A stretch of DNA of 60,286 bases from the NCBI GenBank assembly GCA_026390015.1, contig JAPLGS010000143.1, positions 86,705 to 146,990 of the forward strand, given 5' to 3'. Each line of letters opens with the position of its first letter. Position 1 is the first letter of the stretch. Source of the DNA: Chloroflexota bacterium (GTDB lineage Bacteria; Chloroflexota; Anaerolineae; Anaerolineales; Villigracilaceae). A model generated the notes under the pieces. The model saw nothing but the letters and a program-made list of their open reading frames with translations. It ran no database searches and was not told the origin of the DNA. A program made the translations under genes and the position numbers. This document shows positions 42,186-52,311 of the stretch, piece after piece.

Positions 42186-43124
42186 TTATTCCGCTTCGGT
42201 CTTTGTTTTTTCGATCATCCTGCAGAACGAACAAAGATCGGGGGTGGATGTGGGTTGTCTGCACTTGGGGCATGGATGTAAATGCTGCATTTCAATATTT
42301 TTTTCAATGAACAAATTTCCGCTTTTTCTTGCTTCTAGAAAATTTAAATAAAAAATGAGCTTCGCGCCAGGGCGGACAGTTTCAAGTTGATTAAGCGTTT
42401 CCTTGTAAAAAATAGATTGTGAACCTTCGGCGAAGGGACATTCATCATAAATATAATCAATGCCGCGCGCGATGGCGTAGGCGGTCATCTCGCGTTCGTA
42501 AAAACGACAGAGCGGTTTGACTTTACGTGCCAGTCCGCCAGACGATGCGGGTAGAACAGGTCCCTGCCGCAAAAGGTATTCATTTATCCAGTTTAACGTG
42601 TTGCCGAATAGCACGGCGGCTTCATCATCAAGATTGTGACCTGTCGCGAGCACATCATAACCAAGGTCACGGGCAATGCGATTCATCTCGTGTCGTTTTG
42701 CTAATCCACAGACAGCGCACGGTTTTCCATATCCGCGATGAGTCCTTTCCGCGATCACAGGGATGGGCTGGCCGTATTCCTTTTCAATATCCACCACATG
42801 CAGTTTGAGATTATTTTCATTTGCGAATTTTTCTGCAAGGCGATGCGACTCGTTCGAATAATCGATCTCCCCGTCGATCCCGAGTCCGAGATAGAGACCA
42901 TCCGCCTGGTAACCCAGTTTGATGAGAATATCCCACAGCGAAAGAGAATCTTTGCCGCCTGAAACCGCCACGAGAATTTTTTCCTCGTGCGTGAACATTT
43001 CATATTTTTTGATAAAGCGTTCTGTTTGCTCGGGAATCCATTTGAGATAATGTTCTTTGCATAAAGCCAGCTTGTGCTGGCGCATGTGGACAGAAGCCTT
43101 GTTTTCACATTTTCGGCATTTCAT
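42186..43124 (-). CDS. ttuA: tRNA-5-methyluridine(54) 2-sulfurtransferase-like protein
   Basis: About 312 residues, TtcA/TtuA family. N-terminal zinc ribbon CRKC...CKEH, PP-loop SGGKDSLSL, the catalytic/iron-sulfur cysteines in CAVCGLAKRHEMN and later DECPFAEGS, then a C-terminal zinc ribbon CPKC...CSFC. TtuA adenylates tRNA and inserts sulfur at U54 (s2T54) using a thiocarboxylated carrier. The small MoaD-like gene next to it ends GG and is the probable carrier. ATG 43124 is favoured over TTG 43133, which overlaps the carrier stop. Confidence 0.87.
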   Translation of the reverse strand: MKCRKCENKASVHMRQHKLALCKEHYLKWIPEQTERFIKKYEMFTHEEKILVAVSGGKDSLSLWDILIKLGYQADGLYLGLGIDGEIDYSNESHRLAEKFANENNLKLHVVDIEKEYGQPIPVIAERTHRGYGKPCAVCGLAKRHEMNRIARDLGYDVLATGHNLDDEAAVLFGNTLNWINEYLLRQGPVLPASSGGLARKVKPLCRFYEREMTAYAIARGIDYIYDECPFAEGSQSIFYKETLNQLETVRPGAKLIFYLNFLEARKSGNLFIEKNIEMQHLHPCPKCRQPTSTPDLCSFCRMIEKTKTEAE

Positions 43125-43129
43125 TATTT

Positions 43130-43324
43130 TCAACCACCAGAGATCACCGCGATCAACTTGATCACGTCGCCGTCTCTTAGGACTATATCATCGGTGATCA
43201 TTTCGCCATTAAGCGTTGCGATGACAGATTCTGGCACGATGTTATTCTTCTTCAACGCGTCGACCAGCGCCATCCCCGCGCGCACTTCATATTCTTTATC
43301 TCGTAAGATCAACTTGACTGTCAT
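43130..43324 (-). CDS. ttuB: MoaD/ThiS-like sulfur carrier
   Basis: About 64 residues from ATG 43324: TVKLILRDKEYEVRAGMALV, then 'IVPESVIATLNGEMITDDIVL', ending in the diagnostic Gly-Gly that is activated and thiocarboxylated. The beta-grasp fold with GG end is that of TtuB, ThiS or MoaD; adjacency to TtuA makes TtuB most likely. Longer frames to 43390 add Arg/Lys-rich residues with no support. The stop overlaps the upstream end of ttuA, implying coupling. Confidence 0.85.
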   Translation of the reverse strand: MTVKLILRDKEYEVRAGMALVDALKKNNIVPESVIATLNGEMITDDIVLRDGDVIKLIAVISGG

Positions 43325-43361
43325 AGCGCTCCTTGAGAAATGGATTTTATCATCCTTCCGC

Positions 43362-43390
43362 TTGACATTCCCCCTGCCTTGACGTAGCAT
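43362..43390 (+). promoter_or_regulatory. Promoter of the GT4 gene, apparently leaderless
   Basis: TTGACA (43362-43367), 17-base spacer, TAGCAT (43385-43390). The expected transcript start coincides with the ATG at 43397, and no ribosome site is present. Confidence 0.6.
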
Positions 43391-43396
43391 AGTGGC

Positions 43397-44593
43397 ATGA
43401 AAATCGGAATGATGGTGGACTCATATAAACCGTATGTCAGTGGAATTACCAATTACGTTGACATTAACAAGCGTTACTTTGAAATGGCGGGACATGCTGT
43501 ATTTGTTTTCACTTTTGGTGATATTGACTATGAAGATGGCGAACCCAATGTGATCCGCAGTCGCGGCTTACCGCTGGCTGATTCTGGTTTCTACTTATCC
43601 ATGCGGTACTCAAGAGCGGCCAAAAAACTTTTGCAAACCATGGATGTTGTTCATGTTCAACATCCATTTCTTAGCGGACGGCTGGCTTTAAGATATTGTC
43701 GAGATATCCCCATCGTTTACACCAATCACACTCGTTACGACCTATACGCCCAGGCCTATCTGCCGATGATGCCTGAAGAAATGAGTCAGGGACTTTTGCA
43801 GGCCTACATGCCTTCTTTTTGCAAAGCAGTTGACCTGGTCATTGCTCCATCCGCTGGCATGGAAAAGGTTCTGCGTCAACTCAATGTAGACGGGAATATC
43901 GCCGTTGTGCCAAACGGTGTCGATTTGAAAAACTACTACTCGGCCGTCCCTCTTTCACGTGCCGAATTTGGATATAAGGATGATGATATTCTGCTTGTCT
44001 ATTCGGGCCGTCTTGCGCTTGAAAAAAATCTCCCATTCCTTTTGAAATCCTTTGTCGGCGTTGCAGAAGCTCTTCCTAATGCGCAGTTGCTGCTGATCGG
44101 AAGCGGAGTCAAGATATTTGAAGAAGAGATCCGAGCGCTTGTTGGCGAGTTAAATCTTTCGCAGCGCGTCCGCTTTACCGGGCGAATTGCCTATGATCAA
44201 CTGCCTGCGTATCTTGCCATGTGCGATATTTTTGTAACTGCATCTGTTACCGAGGTTCACCCACTTTCAGTCATCGAGGCTATGGGCGCGGGGCTGCCCG
44301 TGATGGGGATTCAATCTGTTGGGGTGGGGGATACCGTGCAGGATAAGATCACTGGCTATCTATCGACCAATGATCTGACCGCCTTTACCGCCAAACTTAC
44401 CCTGCTCTGTATTGATCCGCTTCGACGTGCCCAAATGGGCGACGCGGCTCGAAAGGCATCCTCCGCTTACGCCGTTGAACGAACCACAGATATCCTGCTT
44501 AAGCGGTATGAAAATCTGGTGGAAATTGCCAAGCCGCGAAAGGGCAACTGGTCTATTCGTCTGCGTAGGCTTATGGAAAATTTCATGCAATGA
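43397..44593 (+). CDS. GT4-family glycosyltransferase
   Basis: 398 residues. GT-B fold with N-terminal MVDSYKPYVSGITNYV, a Glu-x7-Glu motif in 'EVHPLSVIEAMGAGLPV' and a 'VPNGVDLKNYY' linker motif. It resembles diacylglycerol glucosyltransferases and mannosyltransferases (PimB, DgdA-like), which use a UDP or GDP sugar to glycosylate lipids on the cytosolic face of the membrane. The acceptor is unknown. It ends overlapping the yraN start by 4 bases (ATGA-type). Confidence 0.88.
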   Translation: MKIGMMVDSYKPYVSGITNYVDINKRYFEMAGHAVFVFTFGDIDYEDGEPNVIRSRGLPLADSGFYLSMRYSRAAKKLLQTMDVVHVQHPFLSGRLALRYCRDIPIVYTNHTRYDLYAQAYLPMMPEEMSQGLLQAYMPSFCKAVDLVIAPSAGMEKVLRQLNVDGNIAVVPNGVDLKNYYSAVPLSRAEFGYKDDDILLVYSGRLALEKNLPFLLKSFVGVAEALPNAQLLLIGSGVKIFEEEIRALVGELNLSQRVRFTGRIAYDQLPAYLAMCDIFVTASVTEVHPLSVIEAMGAGLPVMGIQSVGVGDTVQDKITGYLSTNDLTAFTAKLTLLCIDPLRRAQMGDAARKASSAYAVERTTDILLKRYENLVEIAKPRKGNWSIRLRRLMENFMQ

Positions 44594-44768
44594 CAAAGTA
44601 TAAAAAACAGATCGGCGCATGGGGTGAAGGCATCGCCGCAGATTGGCTTGCTGAACGCGGATACCGTATCGTTGCGCGTAACATCCGAACGCCATATGGA
44701 GAAATAGATATCATTGCAGAGCAGGGAGATGTTACGATTTTTGTGGAAGTTAAGACTCTCACTTCTAG
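44590..44768 (+). pseudogene. yraN: yraN (UPF0102), 5' half interrupted by IS
   Basis: The frame runs MTKYKKQIGAWGEGIAADWL, then the nuclease-like 'NIRTPYGEIDIIAEQGDVTIFVEVKT', and ends at the CTAG target site. YraN proteins have a restriction-endonuclease-like fold with the D/E-x-K motif (EIDI...VEVK) and are linked to DNA processing or replication restart. The rest lies at 46287-46461. Joining bases 44590-44768 and 46287-46461 gives 354 bases, a full 117-aa frame of normal length. Confidence 0.9.
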
Positions 44769-46282
44769 TATTACAGCGCAAGGTTGCGAGTGAAAAGCTC
44801 AAGTTGAGCGATTTTTTTCTTGCGGTGTGAACGGTAAGCGACGAAGTTGCGTTTTTGGTAATAGTGCACTCGCTCCATAGCTGATTGAATGTCCGAAATA
44901 AATGAAGGCAAAACGCTGCAAAGCAAAATACGAACTTGATAAATGGTAAGCGCAGGAGCCTGTTCTTGAAATTGAATTCTCAAACGCACCAGGAAATGAT
45001 GAGCCATCATTCCGCAAACTCTGACCAGCTCTGCCAGGGGAATATGGATAGGAGCATTGCTAAAAAAGTATTTGATCTCCGAAGGATCGTCCAGATTGCG
45101 GCGAATGATCAACCAGAGTTCACCAGCGGGCAAGCCTGCGCGCGATTCAGTCACGCGCAGAAATGCGAAATCACAAACAATGGGTCCCTTGCTGCCTTCT
45201 TTGATCACCGCTCGGGTCCAATCTTGCTTTTGTATCTTCTTCACCAAATCCTTGACCTGGATGGGATGCTTCCTCGCATCGCTCAATCGCAATTGAGTGG
45301 GATGATGTCCGTGACCGCTCCATTGGGGAATATGAACCTTAGGCGCACTACACCAGATCAGGCTGTTGTCCTTGATGGCAGTGAAATACCACTTTCCCAT
45401 AGCTGCGATACCGTCCCGAAAGGCGGAACTATCTCCATACAAAGCATCTGCCGCCACCCAGGAAAACGGCAAATTGCTTCGTTGGATGGCACTTTTCAAC
45501 AATTCCAGCCCGATTCCCGGCTTCGTTTTGAAATCCAGATCTTCCGGTACCCCGCAGGCTTGCCTTTGCTCGGCATATCCTTCTTCAAGCCACTTTTCTG
45601 GCATGAACAACCTGCCTTCGATCAAACTATATCCTTTGCGACTGGCGTATCCCAAATACACTCCGACTTGCCCGTTCGCGATCTTTCCCACCGACCCACA
45701 ATATTGAGCCGCCACCCCGACCGATGCTGTGCCTTGTTTGACCGAGCTCGATTCATCAATCAACATGACCCCGTCCTCTTCCCCCAAACTCTCCCCGATC
45801 AATTCTTGATGGGTCGCGATCACTGGCTCCGTCTCCCATTGGCTTTGCCCGACAAAGTATTGCAGACTGCGTACTTTCTCTTTCTGTCCCAGCGCCATCT
45901 GTTCTACATTCTTACGCGTCGTATTACCCAGCAAGCCATGCAGATAGGTCAGGCTTTTCTGGATTTGCTCCACTCGTTGAAAGGCAGACTTGAACAGCTT
46001 CATGTATTTTTTCGTTTCACTCAAGAACAACTTGACATCTTTCGTCGACAGATTGCACTCGGGGGCCGGGCATGTTTCAACTTGAATTCCACTAAGCTGC
46101 CTCTCGGTTTTCCTGATCAACTCCTTGGTTTGACTCGACAACTTTTCTCGTCTGGTTTCGGTTACAATTTCTTTCGGCATGGTTTTCTTCCTCTCCTTTT
46201 CACTTGGCAGTGATTGGAGAAAGATAACATGCTTTTTTCTCAGATTACCCTGTTTTTACACTCGCAACCTTGCGCTGTAATA
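44769..46282. mobile_element. Complete IS701-family insertion sequence
   Basis: 1,514 bp bounded by 24-bp perfect terminal inverted repeats (44769-44792 and 46259-46282, starting TATTACAGCGCAAGG). A 4-bp target duplication CTAG is present at 44765-44768 and 46283-46286, which suits the YTAR target of IS701 elements. It carries one transposase gene on the minus strand. The insertion is within yraN and appears recent, as the repeats and reading frames are undamaged. Confidence 0.95.
44771..46180 (-). CDS. IS701-family transposase
   Basis: 469 residues. The central 'GVMLIDESSSVKQGTASVGVAAQYCG' segment (in parts) followed by 'NGQVGVYLGYAS' is the typical IS701/SRSO17 DDE catalytic region; a later 'VAADALYGDSSAFRDGIA' supplies another Asp, and the third acidic residue lies in the C-terminal part. 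The stop codon TAA falls inside the terminal repeat. The protein looks intact, so the element could be active. Full length for the family. Confidence 0.9.
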   Translation of the reverse strand: MPKEIVTETRREKLSSQTKELIRKTERQLSGIQVETCPAPECNLSTKDVKLFLSETKKYMKLFKSAFQRVEQIQKSLTYLHGLLGNTTRKNVEQMALGQKEKVRSLQYFVGQSQWETEPVIATHQELIGESLGEEDGVMLIDESSSVKQGTASVGVAAQYCGSVGKIANGQVGVYLGYASRKGYSLIEGRLFMPEKWLEEGYAEQRQACGVPEDLDFKTKPGIGLELLKSAIQRSNLPFSWVAADALYGDSSAFRDGIAAMGKWYFTAIKDNSLIWCSAPKVHIPQWSGHGHHPTQLRLSDARKHPIQVKDLVKKIQKQDWTRAVIKEGSKGPIVCDFAFLRVTESRAGLPAGELWLIIRRNLDDPSEIKYFFSNAPIHIPLAELVRVCGMMAHHFLVRLRIQFQEQAPALTIYQVRILLCSVLPSFISDIQSAMERVHYYQKRNFVAYRSHRKKKIAQLELFTRNLAL

Positions 46283-46286
46283 CTAG

Positions 46287-46461
46287 TAGGGAATTTTTTC
46301 CTGAAAAGAATATCACACGCACAAAACAACAACACATGTTGAATGCGGCACAATACTACACTGCCGAGCATGAGATTGACCATATTCAAATTGACGCCAT
46401 TGCCGTGGAAGGTAAACCCGGTACAAAACCCATCATCACACATTTTGAAAATGTTATTTAG
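46287..46461 (+). pseudogene. yraN: yraN, 3' half displaced by IS
   Basis: Starting just after the CTAG duplicate (46283-46286), the frame reads REFFPEKNITRTKQQHMLN, then YYTAEHEIDHIQIDAIAV and a stop at 46459-46461. This is the C-terminal half of YraN (SxxxK and the DxxxxD/Q motifs seen). It has no credible start and cannot be expressed alone without readthrough from the IS end. It restores a 117-aa protein when joined with 44590-44768. Confidence 0.88.
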
Positions 46462-46506
46462 ACAGCCAAATATCTGATGGGTCTCTGAAACGCGTAATTT
46501 CTAGTT

Positions 46507-46515
46507 TGGTATAAT
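46507..46515 (+). promoter_or_regulatory. Extended -10 promoter of the GH25 gene
   Basis: TG-G-TATAAT (TGnTATAAT) at 46507-46515 with AAGGAG at 46535-46540 before ATG 46547. No strong -35 is needed for an extended -10. Confidence 0.6.
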
Positions 46516-46546
46516 TTCGTAGGTTAACTGAAATAAGGAGATTAGT

Positions 46547-48508
46547 ATGGCAAATATTATTGGCCCAGATGTTAGTTTTTATCAGGATGATCCCCAAACC
46601 CCGCAAGGGATTGATTTTGCCCAGATGCGTCAATCTACAGAGTTTGTAATTATCCGCGGGGGTCAAAACCTTTGGGTTGACTCAGACTTTAAAGCAAATT
46701 GGCGTGAAGCGAAAATTGCCGGGCTAGCGCGTGGTTCTTACTGGTTCTACGATAGTCGCGCAGATCCCAAGAAGCAAGCTGATTTATGGATACAACAATT
46801 TGACGGTGACTTCGGGGAACTTCCTATATTTGCAGATTTGGAAGAACGATATAACGGCGCGTTCAAGGGTTGGAAGAACTGGTACACGTTCCTTGAAAGA
46901 TTAAAAGTGTTGGTGCCGCAAAAGGAAATATTCATTTATACCGCCTATTATTATTGGCTTGAATTTGCACCGAACCCAGTCACACACAAAGCCAACTTGG
47001 AATATTTTCATAAATACCCATTATGGATAGCCAATTATGGATCTGCTCAGCCTTTGGTTCCCCCGCCCTGGGCAAAGACTGAATGGGCTTTTTGGCAATA
47101 TACCGATAATGGAGACGGCAAACCTTATGGCGTGGAAAGTCTTAATATTGACTTGAACTATTTCAATGGAGATATTGATGCTTTCCGCACAAGATTTAAT
47201 CTCATTGAACAGCCGCCACCACCACCTCCGCCGCCACCACCTCCGCCACCTCCGCCGCCGGAAACGGTTTGGCATCGGATTACTACATCTTCACTAAAAG
47301 TACGACAAGGTCCTGGGCTGACTCATCCTTCCATAGGTTTTCTTTTCTTTGGCGAGATCGTTGAGGAGATCGGTGCAAATTCAGATAGAACCTGGATTAA
47401 TATCCGCAGGTTGGATGGGAGTCTGGTTGGCTGGAGTTCAGCCGCCTACATGGTCAATGTGGATGGGTCAACTCCTCCGATACCTGAGGTACCGCCTTCC
47501 CCGATCCCAAATTATGATGATAAAAATTGGTACCGTGTAAACACAGACGTTCTCAACGTGCGTGAGACTCCTACTGTGAGTGGTGGGAAGATATTAGGCT
47601 TGGTGATGAAGAACGATACCTTGCCTGCCGTAGATGATACAACCAACCCAAATTGGGTACAGGTAGAGCGGTTGGATGGTTTGAAAGGCTGGTGCGCCAA
47701 GAACCTACTTGTCTTGATTGGCACTCCACGACCAGCATCAATAAGGCAGGTTTTATTTCCCGGTGTTACTTATCTGCGTAATGACCTGAAAACTCCACGT
47801 CCGATCGTTGTACATCTGATGGTTGTTGACATGCAGACTCCAAATCTTGAATTCCTTGTCACGCCTTCATCATTTTTAAACGGCACCATCTGTTCGCGAA
47901 CAACATCCAGTTTCCTGGATGAATTCAAATTACATTTTGCAATCAATGCAGATAGTTGGACTTATTTGGATGCCACCACATTTCCACCCGTTGTCTATTG
48001 TCCGAAGGGCGGTGAGCCTGTCAAGCTAAGTGGATTCGCCGCCTCCCGAGGGAATATCTACTCGCCGATAAAAACGATTCAACCTGAGATCTATATCAAT
48101 TCCCGCAATCAAGTGAATGTGGAGGCACCGACAGGTAATATTTTCAATTCTTTCGCCGGTGAGCGAAGGGTAATCGAAAAGGGAGTGATGGTTAAGAATC
48201 TGGCCGCCGCCCTCCCCAACCCGCGCACTGCACTGGGTTTGAATAAAAATGGACGTTGGCTCAGCCTGCTAGTGATCGACGGCCGGCAGGATGGCTACAG
48301 TGAAGGCATGACATTCCCCGAAATGGCTGGACTGATGCTTACGTACGGCATTTATACTGGTGTGAACCTGGATGGCGGCGGCTCATCCACAATGGCCATC
48401 AAAGGCGTGGATGGCAAGGCACGCGTGTTGAATTCACCTATCGACCTGAATGTACCCGGTAAACAACGGCAGGTTGCGAATCACCTTGGGCTTTATATCA
48501 AGAAATAG
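46547..48508 (+). CDS. GH25 muramidase-like, polyproline, two SH3b, NAGPA-domain protein
   Basis: 653 residues in an unusual order. Residues ~1-220 form a GH25 lysozyme-like domain ('GPDVSFYQDDPQTPQGIDFAQ' start; 'FADLEE' acidic pair; 'WQYTDNG'). A stretch of 16 prolines (47213-47260) follows, then two SH3b modules (~245-310, with 'SLKVRQGPG'; ~330-390, with 'VLNVRETPT'), and a C-terminal phosphodiester-glycosidase/NAGPA domain with 'NLDGGGSSTMAI'. No signal peptide is evident, so export is unclear; a phage-like or non-classical route is possible. It may cleave and bind cell-wall material. Start is supported by AAGGAG and an extended -10. Confidence 0.87.
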   Translation: MANIIGPDVSFYQDDPQTPQGIDFAQMRQSTEFVIIRGGQNLWVDSDFKANWREAKIAGLARGSYWFYDSRADPKKQADLWIQQFDGDFGELPIFADLEERYNGAFKGWKNWYTFLERLKVLVPQKEIFIYTAYYYWLEFAPNPVTHKANLEYFHKYPLWIANYGSAQPLVPPPWAKTEWAFWQYTDNGDGKPYGVESLNIDLNYFNGDIDAFRTRFNLIEQPPPPPPPPPPPPPPPPETVWHRITTSSLKVRQGPGLTHPSIGFLFFGEIVEEIGANSDRTWINIRRLDGSLVGWSSAAYMVNVDGSTPPIPEVPPSPIPNYDDKNWYRVNTDVLNVRETPTVSGGKILGLVMKNDTLPAVDDTTNPNWVQVERLDGLKGWCAKNLLVLIGTPRPASIRQVLFPGVTYLRNDLKTPRPIVVHLMVVDMQTPNLEFLVTPSSFLNGTICSRTTSSFLDEFKLHFAINADSWTYLDATTFPPVVYCPKGGEPVKLSGFAASRGNIYSPIKTIQPEIYINSRNQVNVEAPTGNIFNSFAGERRVIEKGVMVKNLAAALPNPRTALGLNKNGRWLSLLVIDGRQDGYSEGMTFPEMAGLMLTYGIYTGVNLDGGGSSTMAIKGVDGKARVLNSPIDLNVPGKQRQVANHLGLYIKK

Positions 48509-49937
<1,429 letters not shown>

Positions 49938-49957
49938 AACAACAGCAAGGAGCAAGT

Positions 49958-50386
49958 ATGCTTAACCCGATCATTATTCCATCCCCAGACAAGAAACGCA
50001 GGGTCGTTTTAAATTACCTTGGTAAAACTCAATCGGGCCATGAATACTATTCCCTGTCAATTGATGGGATCCCGCTTTCGCTGGAAAACCGTATCTTTGG
50101 AAGCGTCTGCATGTGGTCTCACGAATCCCGCTTCCTATCCCTGCAGGAATGGAAGGAAAACGATAAAGTTACCGGAGCAAAATCCTACCTGCTCTTGATC
50201 TTCGACCTGCTTACCAGAAGGGAATGCGTCGTCGCAGAGGTGGAGGGTGCAAAAAGCGAAATTATTCCCGAGGGATTTATCGGGGAAAGTTTGATGTATA
50301 GAGTCATCCATGACGGTCAATTTGGAACTACCCGTAATTTTGAAAGCAAGTTCCAATATCTAAATGGATGGCAAACCTTGAAATAA
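49958..50386 (+). CDS. Conserved hypothetical protein, WD40-like strands
   Basis: 142 residues from ATG 49958, with AAGGAG at 49947-49952. The sequence has several beta-strands, 'SPDKKRRVVLNYLGKTQSGHEYYSL', 'MWSHESRFLSLQEWKEN' and 'SYLLLIFDLLTRREC', that look like one or two propeller-type blades with periodic Ser-Arg-Phe. No known catalytic motif. A variant start at 49934, overlapping tgt, is possible. Its stop overlaps the uppP leader, so the gene may belong to the tgt-uppP transcript. Confidence 0.68.
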   Translation: MLNPIIIPSPDKKRRVVLNYLGKTQSGHEYYSLSIDGIPLSLENRIFGSVCMWSHESRFLSLQEWKENDKVTGAKSYLLLIFDLLTRRECVVAEVEGAKSEIIPEGFIGESLMYRVIHDGQFGTTRNFESKFQYLNGWQTLK

Positions 50387-50397
50387 AACAGGGTAAT

Positions 50398-51216
50398 ATG
50401 ACGATTTTTCACGCATTCATACTTGGTATCGTACAGGGATTAACCGAATTCATCCCCGTCTCCTCTACAGCACATTTGCTGATTGTAGAAAAACTATTGG
50501 GCTTTCCATCAGACGATCGGACTTTTGCATTCTCGATCATCATTCAACTGGGAACTGTTTTTGCGCTTCTCCTTTTTTTTCTGAAGGATATTTGGCAGAT
50601 CACAGAAGCCTTTTTTCTAGGGATCAAGAACCGTACCCCTTTCGAAAGTTTGAATTCCCGACTAGGCTGGCTCGTTATTGTGGCGACCATTCCCGCACTG
50701 GTCGTGGGGTTCTTCTTAAAAGATGTTGTCGAATCTATGTTCAGAGACCCCTTTACATTGGCCGGCGTCAGGCTGGTGATCACGGCAATAATACTGACTG
50801 CGGTGGAATATTTTGACCGCCGTCAGAGGACTCTGGAATCCGCTACATGGCAGGATGCTTTAACTGTGGGATTGTTTCAGGTACTGGCAATTTTCCCCGG
50901 CGCCTCGCGTTCTGGTACAACGATAGCGGGCGGCATGCTGCGTGGTTTTGACCGTCCTTCGGCGGCACGCTTTGCCTTTTTAATGTCTGCTCCGATTCTG
51001 CTCGCGGCTGGAGCGTACCAATCTTTAAAAGTTATTGATATGGCGGGGACTATTGATTTCCTCCCCATCCTTCTTACTGGCGTACTCACGGCCGCTATTG
51101 TGGGTTGGTTTTCCATAAAATGGTTAATAGGTTATCTCAATAACCATTCTCTTTATATTTTCGCCATCTATTGTGCTGTTGTCGGTTCCATTCTATTGCT
51201 TATTCAAAATAAATAA
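50398..51216 (+). CDS. uppP: Undecaprenyl-diphosphatase
   Basis: 272 residues from ATG 50398. The conserved 'ILGIVQGLTEFIPVSSTAHL' and 'FPGASRSGTTIAGG' motifs hold the catalytic Glu, Ser, His and Arg of BacA/UppP. Eight or so helices. It dephosphorylates undecaprenyl pyrophosphate outside the membrane, recycling the carrier for wall synthesis, and gives bacitracin resistance. The upstream frame to 50368 is an extension with no site. Its TAA overlaps the next ATG by one base, so M20 peptidase is coupled. Confidence 0.93.
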   Translation: MTIFHAFILGIVQGLTEFIPVSSTAHLLIVEKLLGFPSDDRTFAFSIIIQLGTVFALLLFFLKDIWQITEAFFLGIKNRTPFESLNSRLGWLVIVATIPALVVGFFLKDVVESMFRDPFTLAGVRLVITAIILTAVEYFDRRQRTLESATWQDALTVGLFQVLAIFPGASRSGTTIAGGMLRGFDRPSAARFAFLMSAPILLAAGAYQSLKVIDMAGTIDFLPILLTGVLTAAIVGWFSIKWLIGYLNNHSLYIFAIYCAVVGSILLLIQNK

Positions 51217-52310
51217 TGTTTAATTTACTCGAACAACTCGTAGAAACTGAATCCCCCTCACACGACAAATCTGCAGTGGACCGTGTTGGTGCGATCATTG
51301 CCGATCAGTGTCGCAAACTTGGCGCTCAAGTTGAAATTCATCCCCAAACCTCCACAGGCAACCACATCGTTGCGCGCTTCCCCGGGCTTATAGAAAAGAG
51401 CGGCATCTTAATTCTCTGCCATATGGATACGGTTTTCCCACTTGGAACTTTAAAGAAAATGCCTTTTTATCAGAAGGATGGAAAGATTTACGGCCCCGGA
51501 GTTTTGGATATGAAAAGTGGTATCGTTATCGCTTTGAATGCCATCTCCTCGGTTCTTTCTTCGGGAGGGCCTGCCACACTTCCCGTCACGGCTTTGTTCA
51601 CATCTGACGAAGAGATCGGAAGTCATTCCTCGCGCGCGCTGATAGAATCCCTCGCTCGCGAAGCAAGCTTGGTCTTCGTTATGGAGTCGGCATTAGTGGA
51701 TGGTTCGCTAAAAACATGGCGTAAAGGTGCAGGCGGATTTAATATCCATGTGAAGGGACGCGCCGCGCACGCAGGCGGTGACCATTCACATGGCCGCAAC
51801 GCCATTGAAGAGATGGCGCATCAAGTGATCGCGATCCAAAAAATGACAGATTACTCCAGACAAACCACGCTTAATGTTGGTGTTTTGCATGCGGGAACCG
51901 TCTCGAATGTTGTTCCTGAAGAAGCATTTGCTGAAGTAGATGTGCGCGTAATGCAGCCCGGCGAATGGGAACGGATCGAAGTTGAGATGAGAAATCTCAA
52001 ACCTGTTTTGGATGGCACAACACTTAATATCACCGGGGATCTAAATCGTCCGCCCATGCCCTATGGCGAACTTAATCAAATCGCGTTTGCAAAAGCGAAT
52101 CAGATCGCAAAAGAAAAACTCGGCATGGAACTAAAAGCCGGCGGCACCGGCGGCGCTTCAGATGGTAATTTTGTTGCGCCGTTGGGAATTCCTGTTTTGG
52201 ATGGAATGGGCGCTGTCGGGGAAGGCTATCACTCGGAACGTGAATATATATTTGCCGAGAGTCTTGATGAACGTTCAATATTGCTCGCCGCTTTGATCCA
52301 AAATTGGTGA
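51216..52310 (+). CDS. M20 family metallopeptidase (CPG2-like)
   Basis: 364 residues. Zinc-binding residues appear in order: His-Asp in CHMDTVFPLGT, Asp in GVLDMKSGI, Glu-Glu in TSDEEIGS, then Glu in MESALVD. The dimerisation domain contains 'GRAAHAGGDHSHGRNA', with the final zinc-site His in 'GYHSERE' near the C-terminus. Closest to glutamate carboxypeptidase-type enzymes that release Glu from peptides or folates. Cytosolic. Starts at the last base of the uppP stop codon. Confidence 0.9.
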   Translation: MFNLLEQLVETESPSHDKSAVDRVGAIIADQCRKLGAQVEIHPQTSTGNHIVARFPGLIEKSGILILCHMDTVFPLGTLKKMPFYQKDGKIYGPGVLDMKSGIVIALNAISSVLSSGGPATLPVTALFTSDEEIGSHSSRALIESLAREASLVFVMESALVDGSLKTWRKGAGGFNIHVKGRAAHAGGDHSHGRNAIEEMAHQVIAIQKMTDYSRQTTLNVGVLHAGTVSNVVPEEAFAEVDVRVMQPGEWERIEVEMRNLKPVLDGTTLNITGDLNRPPMPYGELNQIAFAKANQIAKEKLGMELKAGGTGGASDGNFVAPLGIPVLDGMGAVGEGYHSEREYIFAESLDERSILLAALIQNW

Positions 52311-52311
52311 A

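Noticed and set aside
44936-46213. Long plus-strand frame of 425 codons across the IS
   Set aside because: Antisense shadow of the IS701 transposase; no family motif and unlikely composition.
47213-47260. CCN repeat as a sequence error
   Set aside because: The codons vary (CCG, CCA, CCT) and keep the frame, so it encodes a true polyproline linker.
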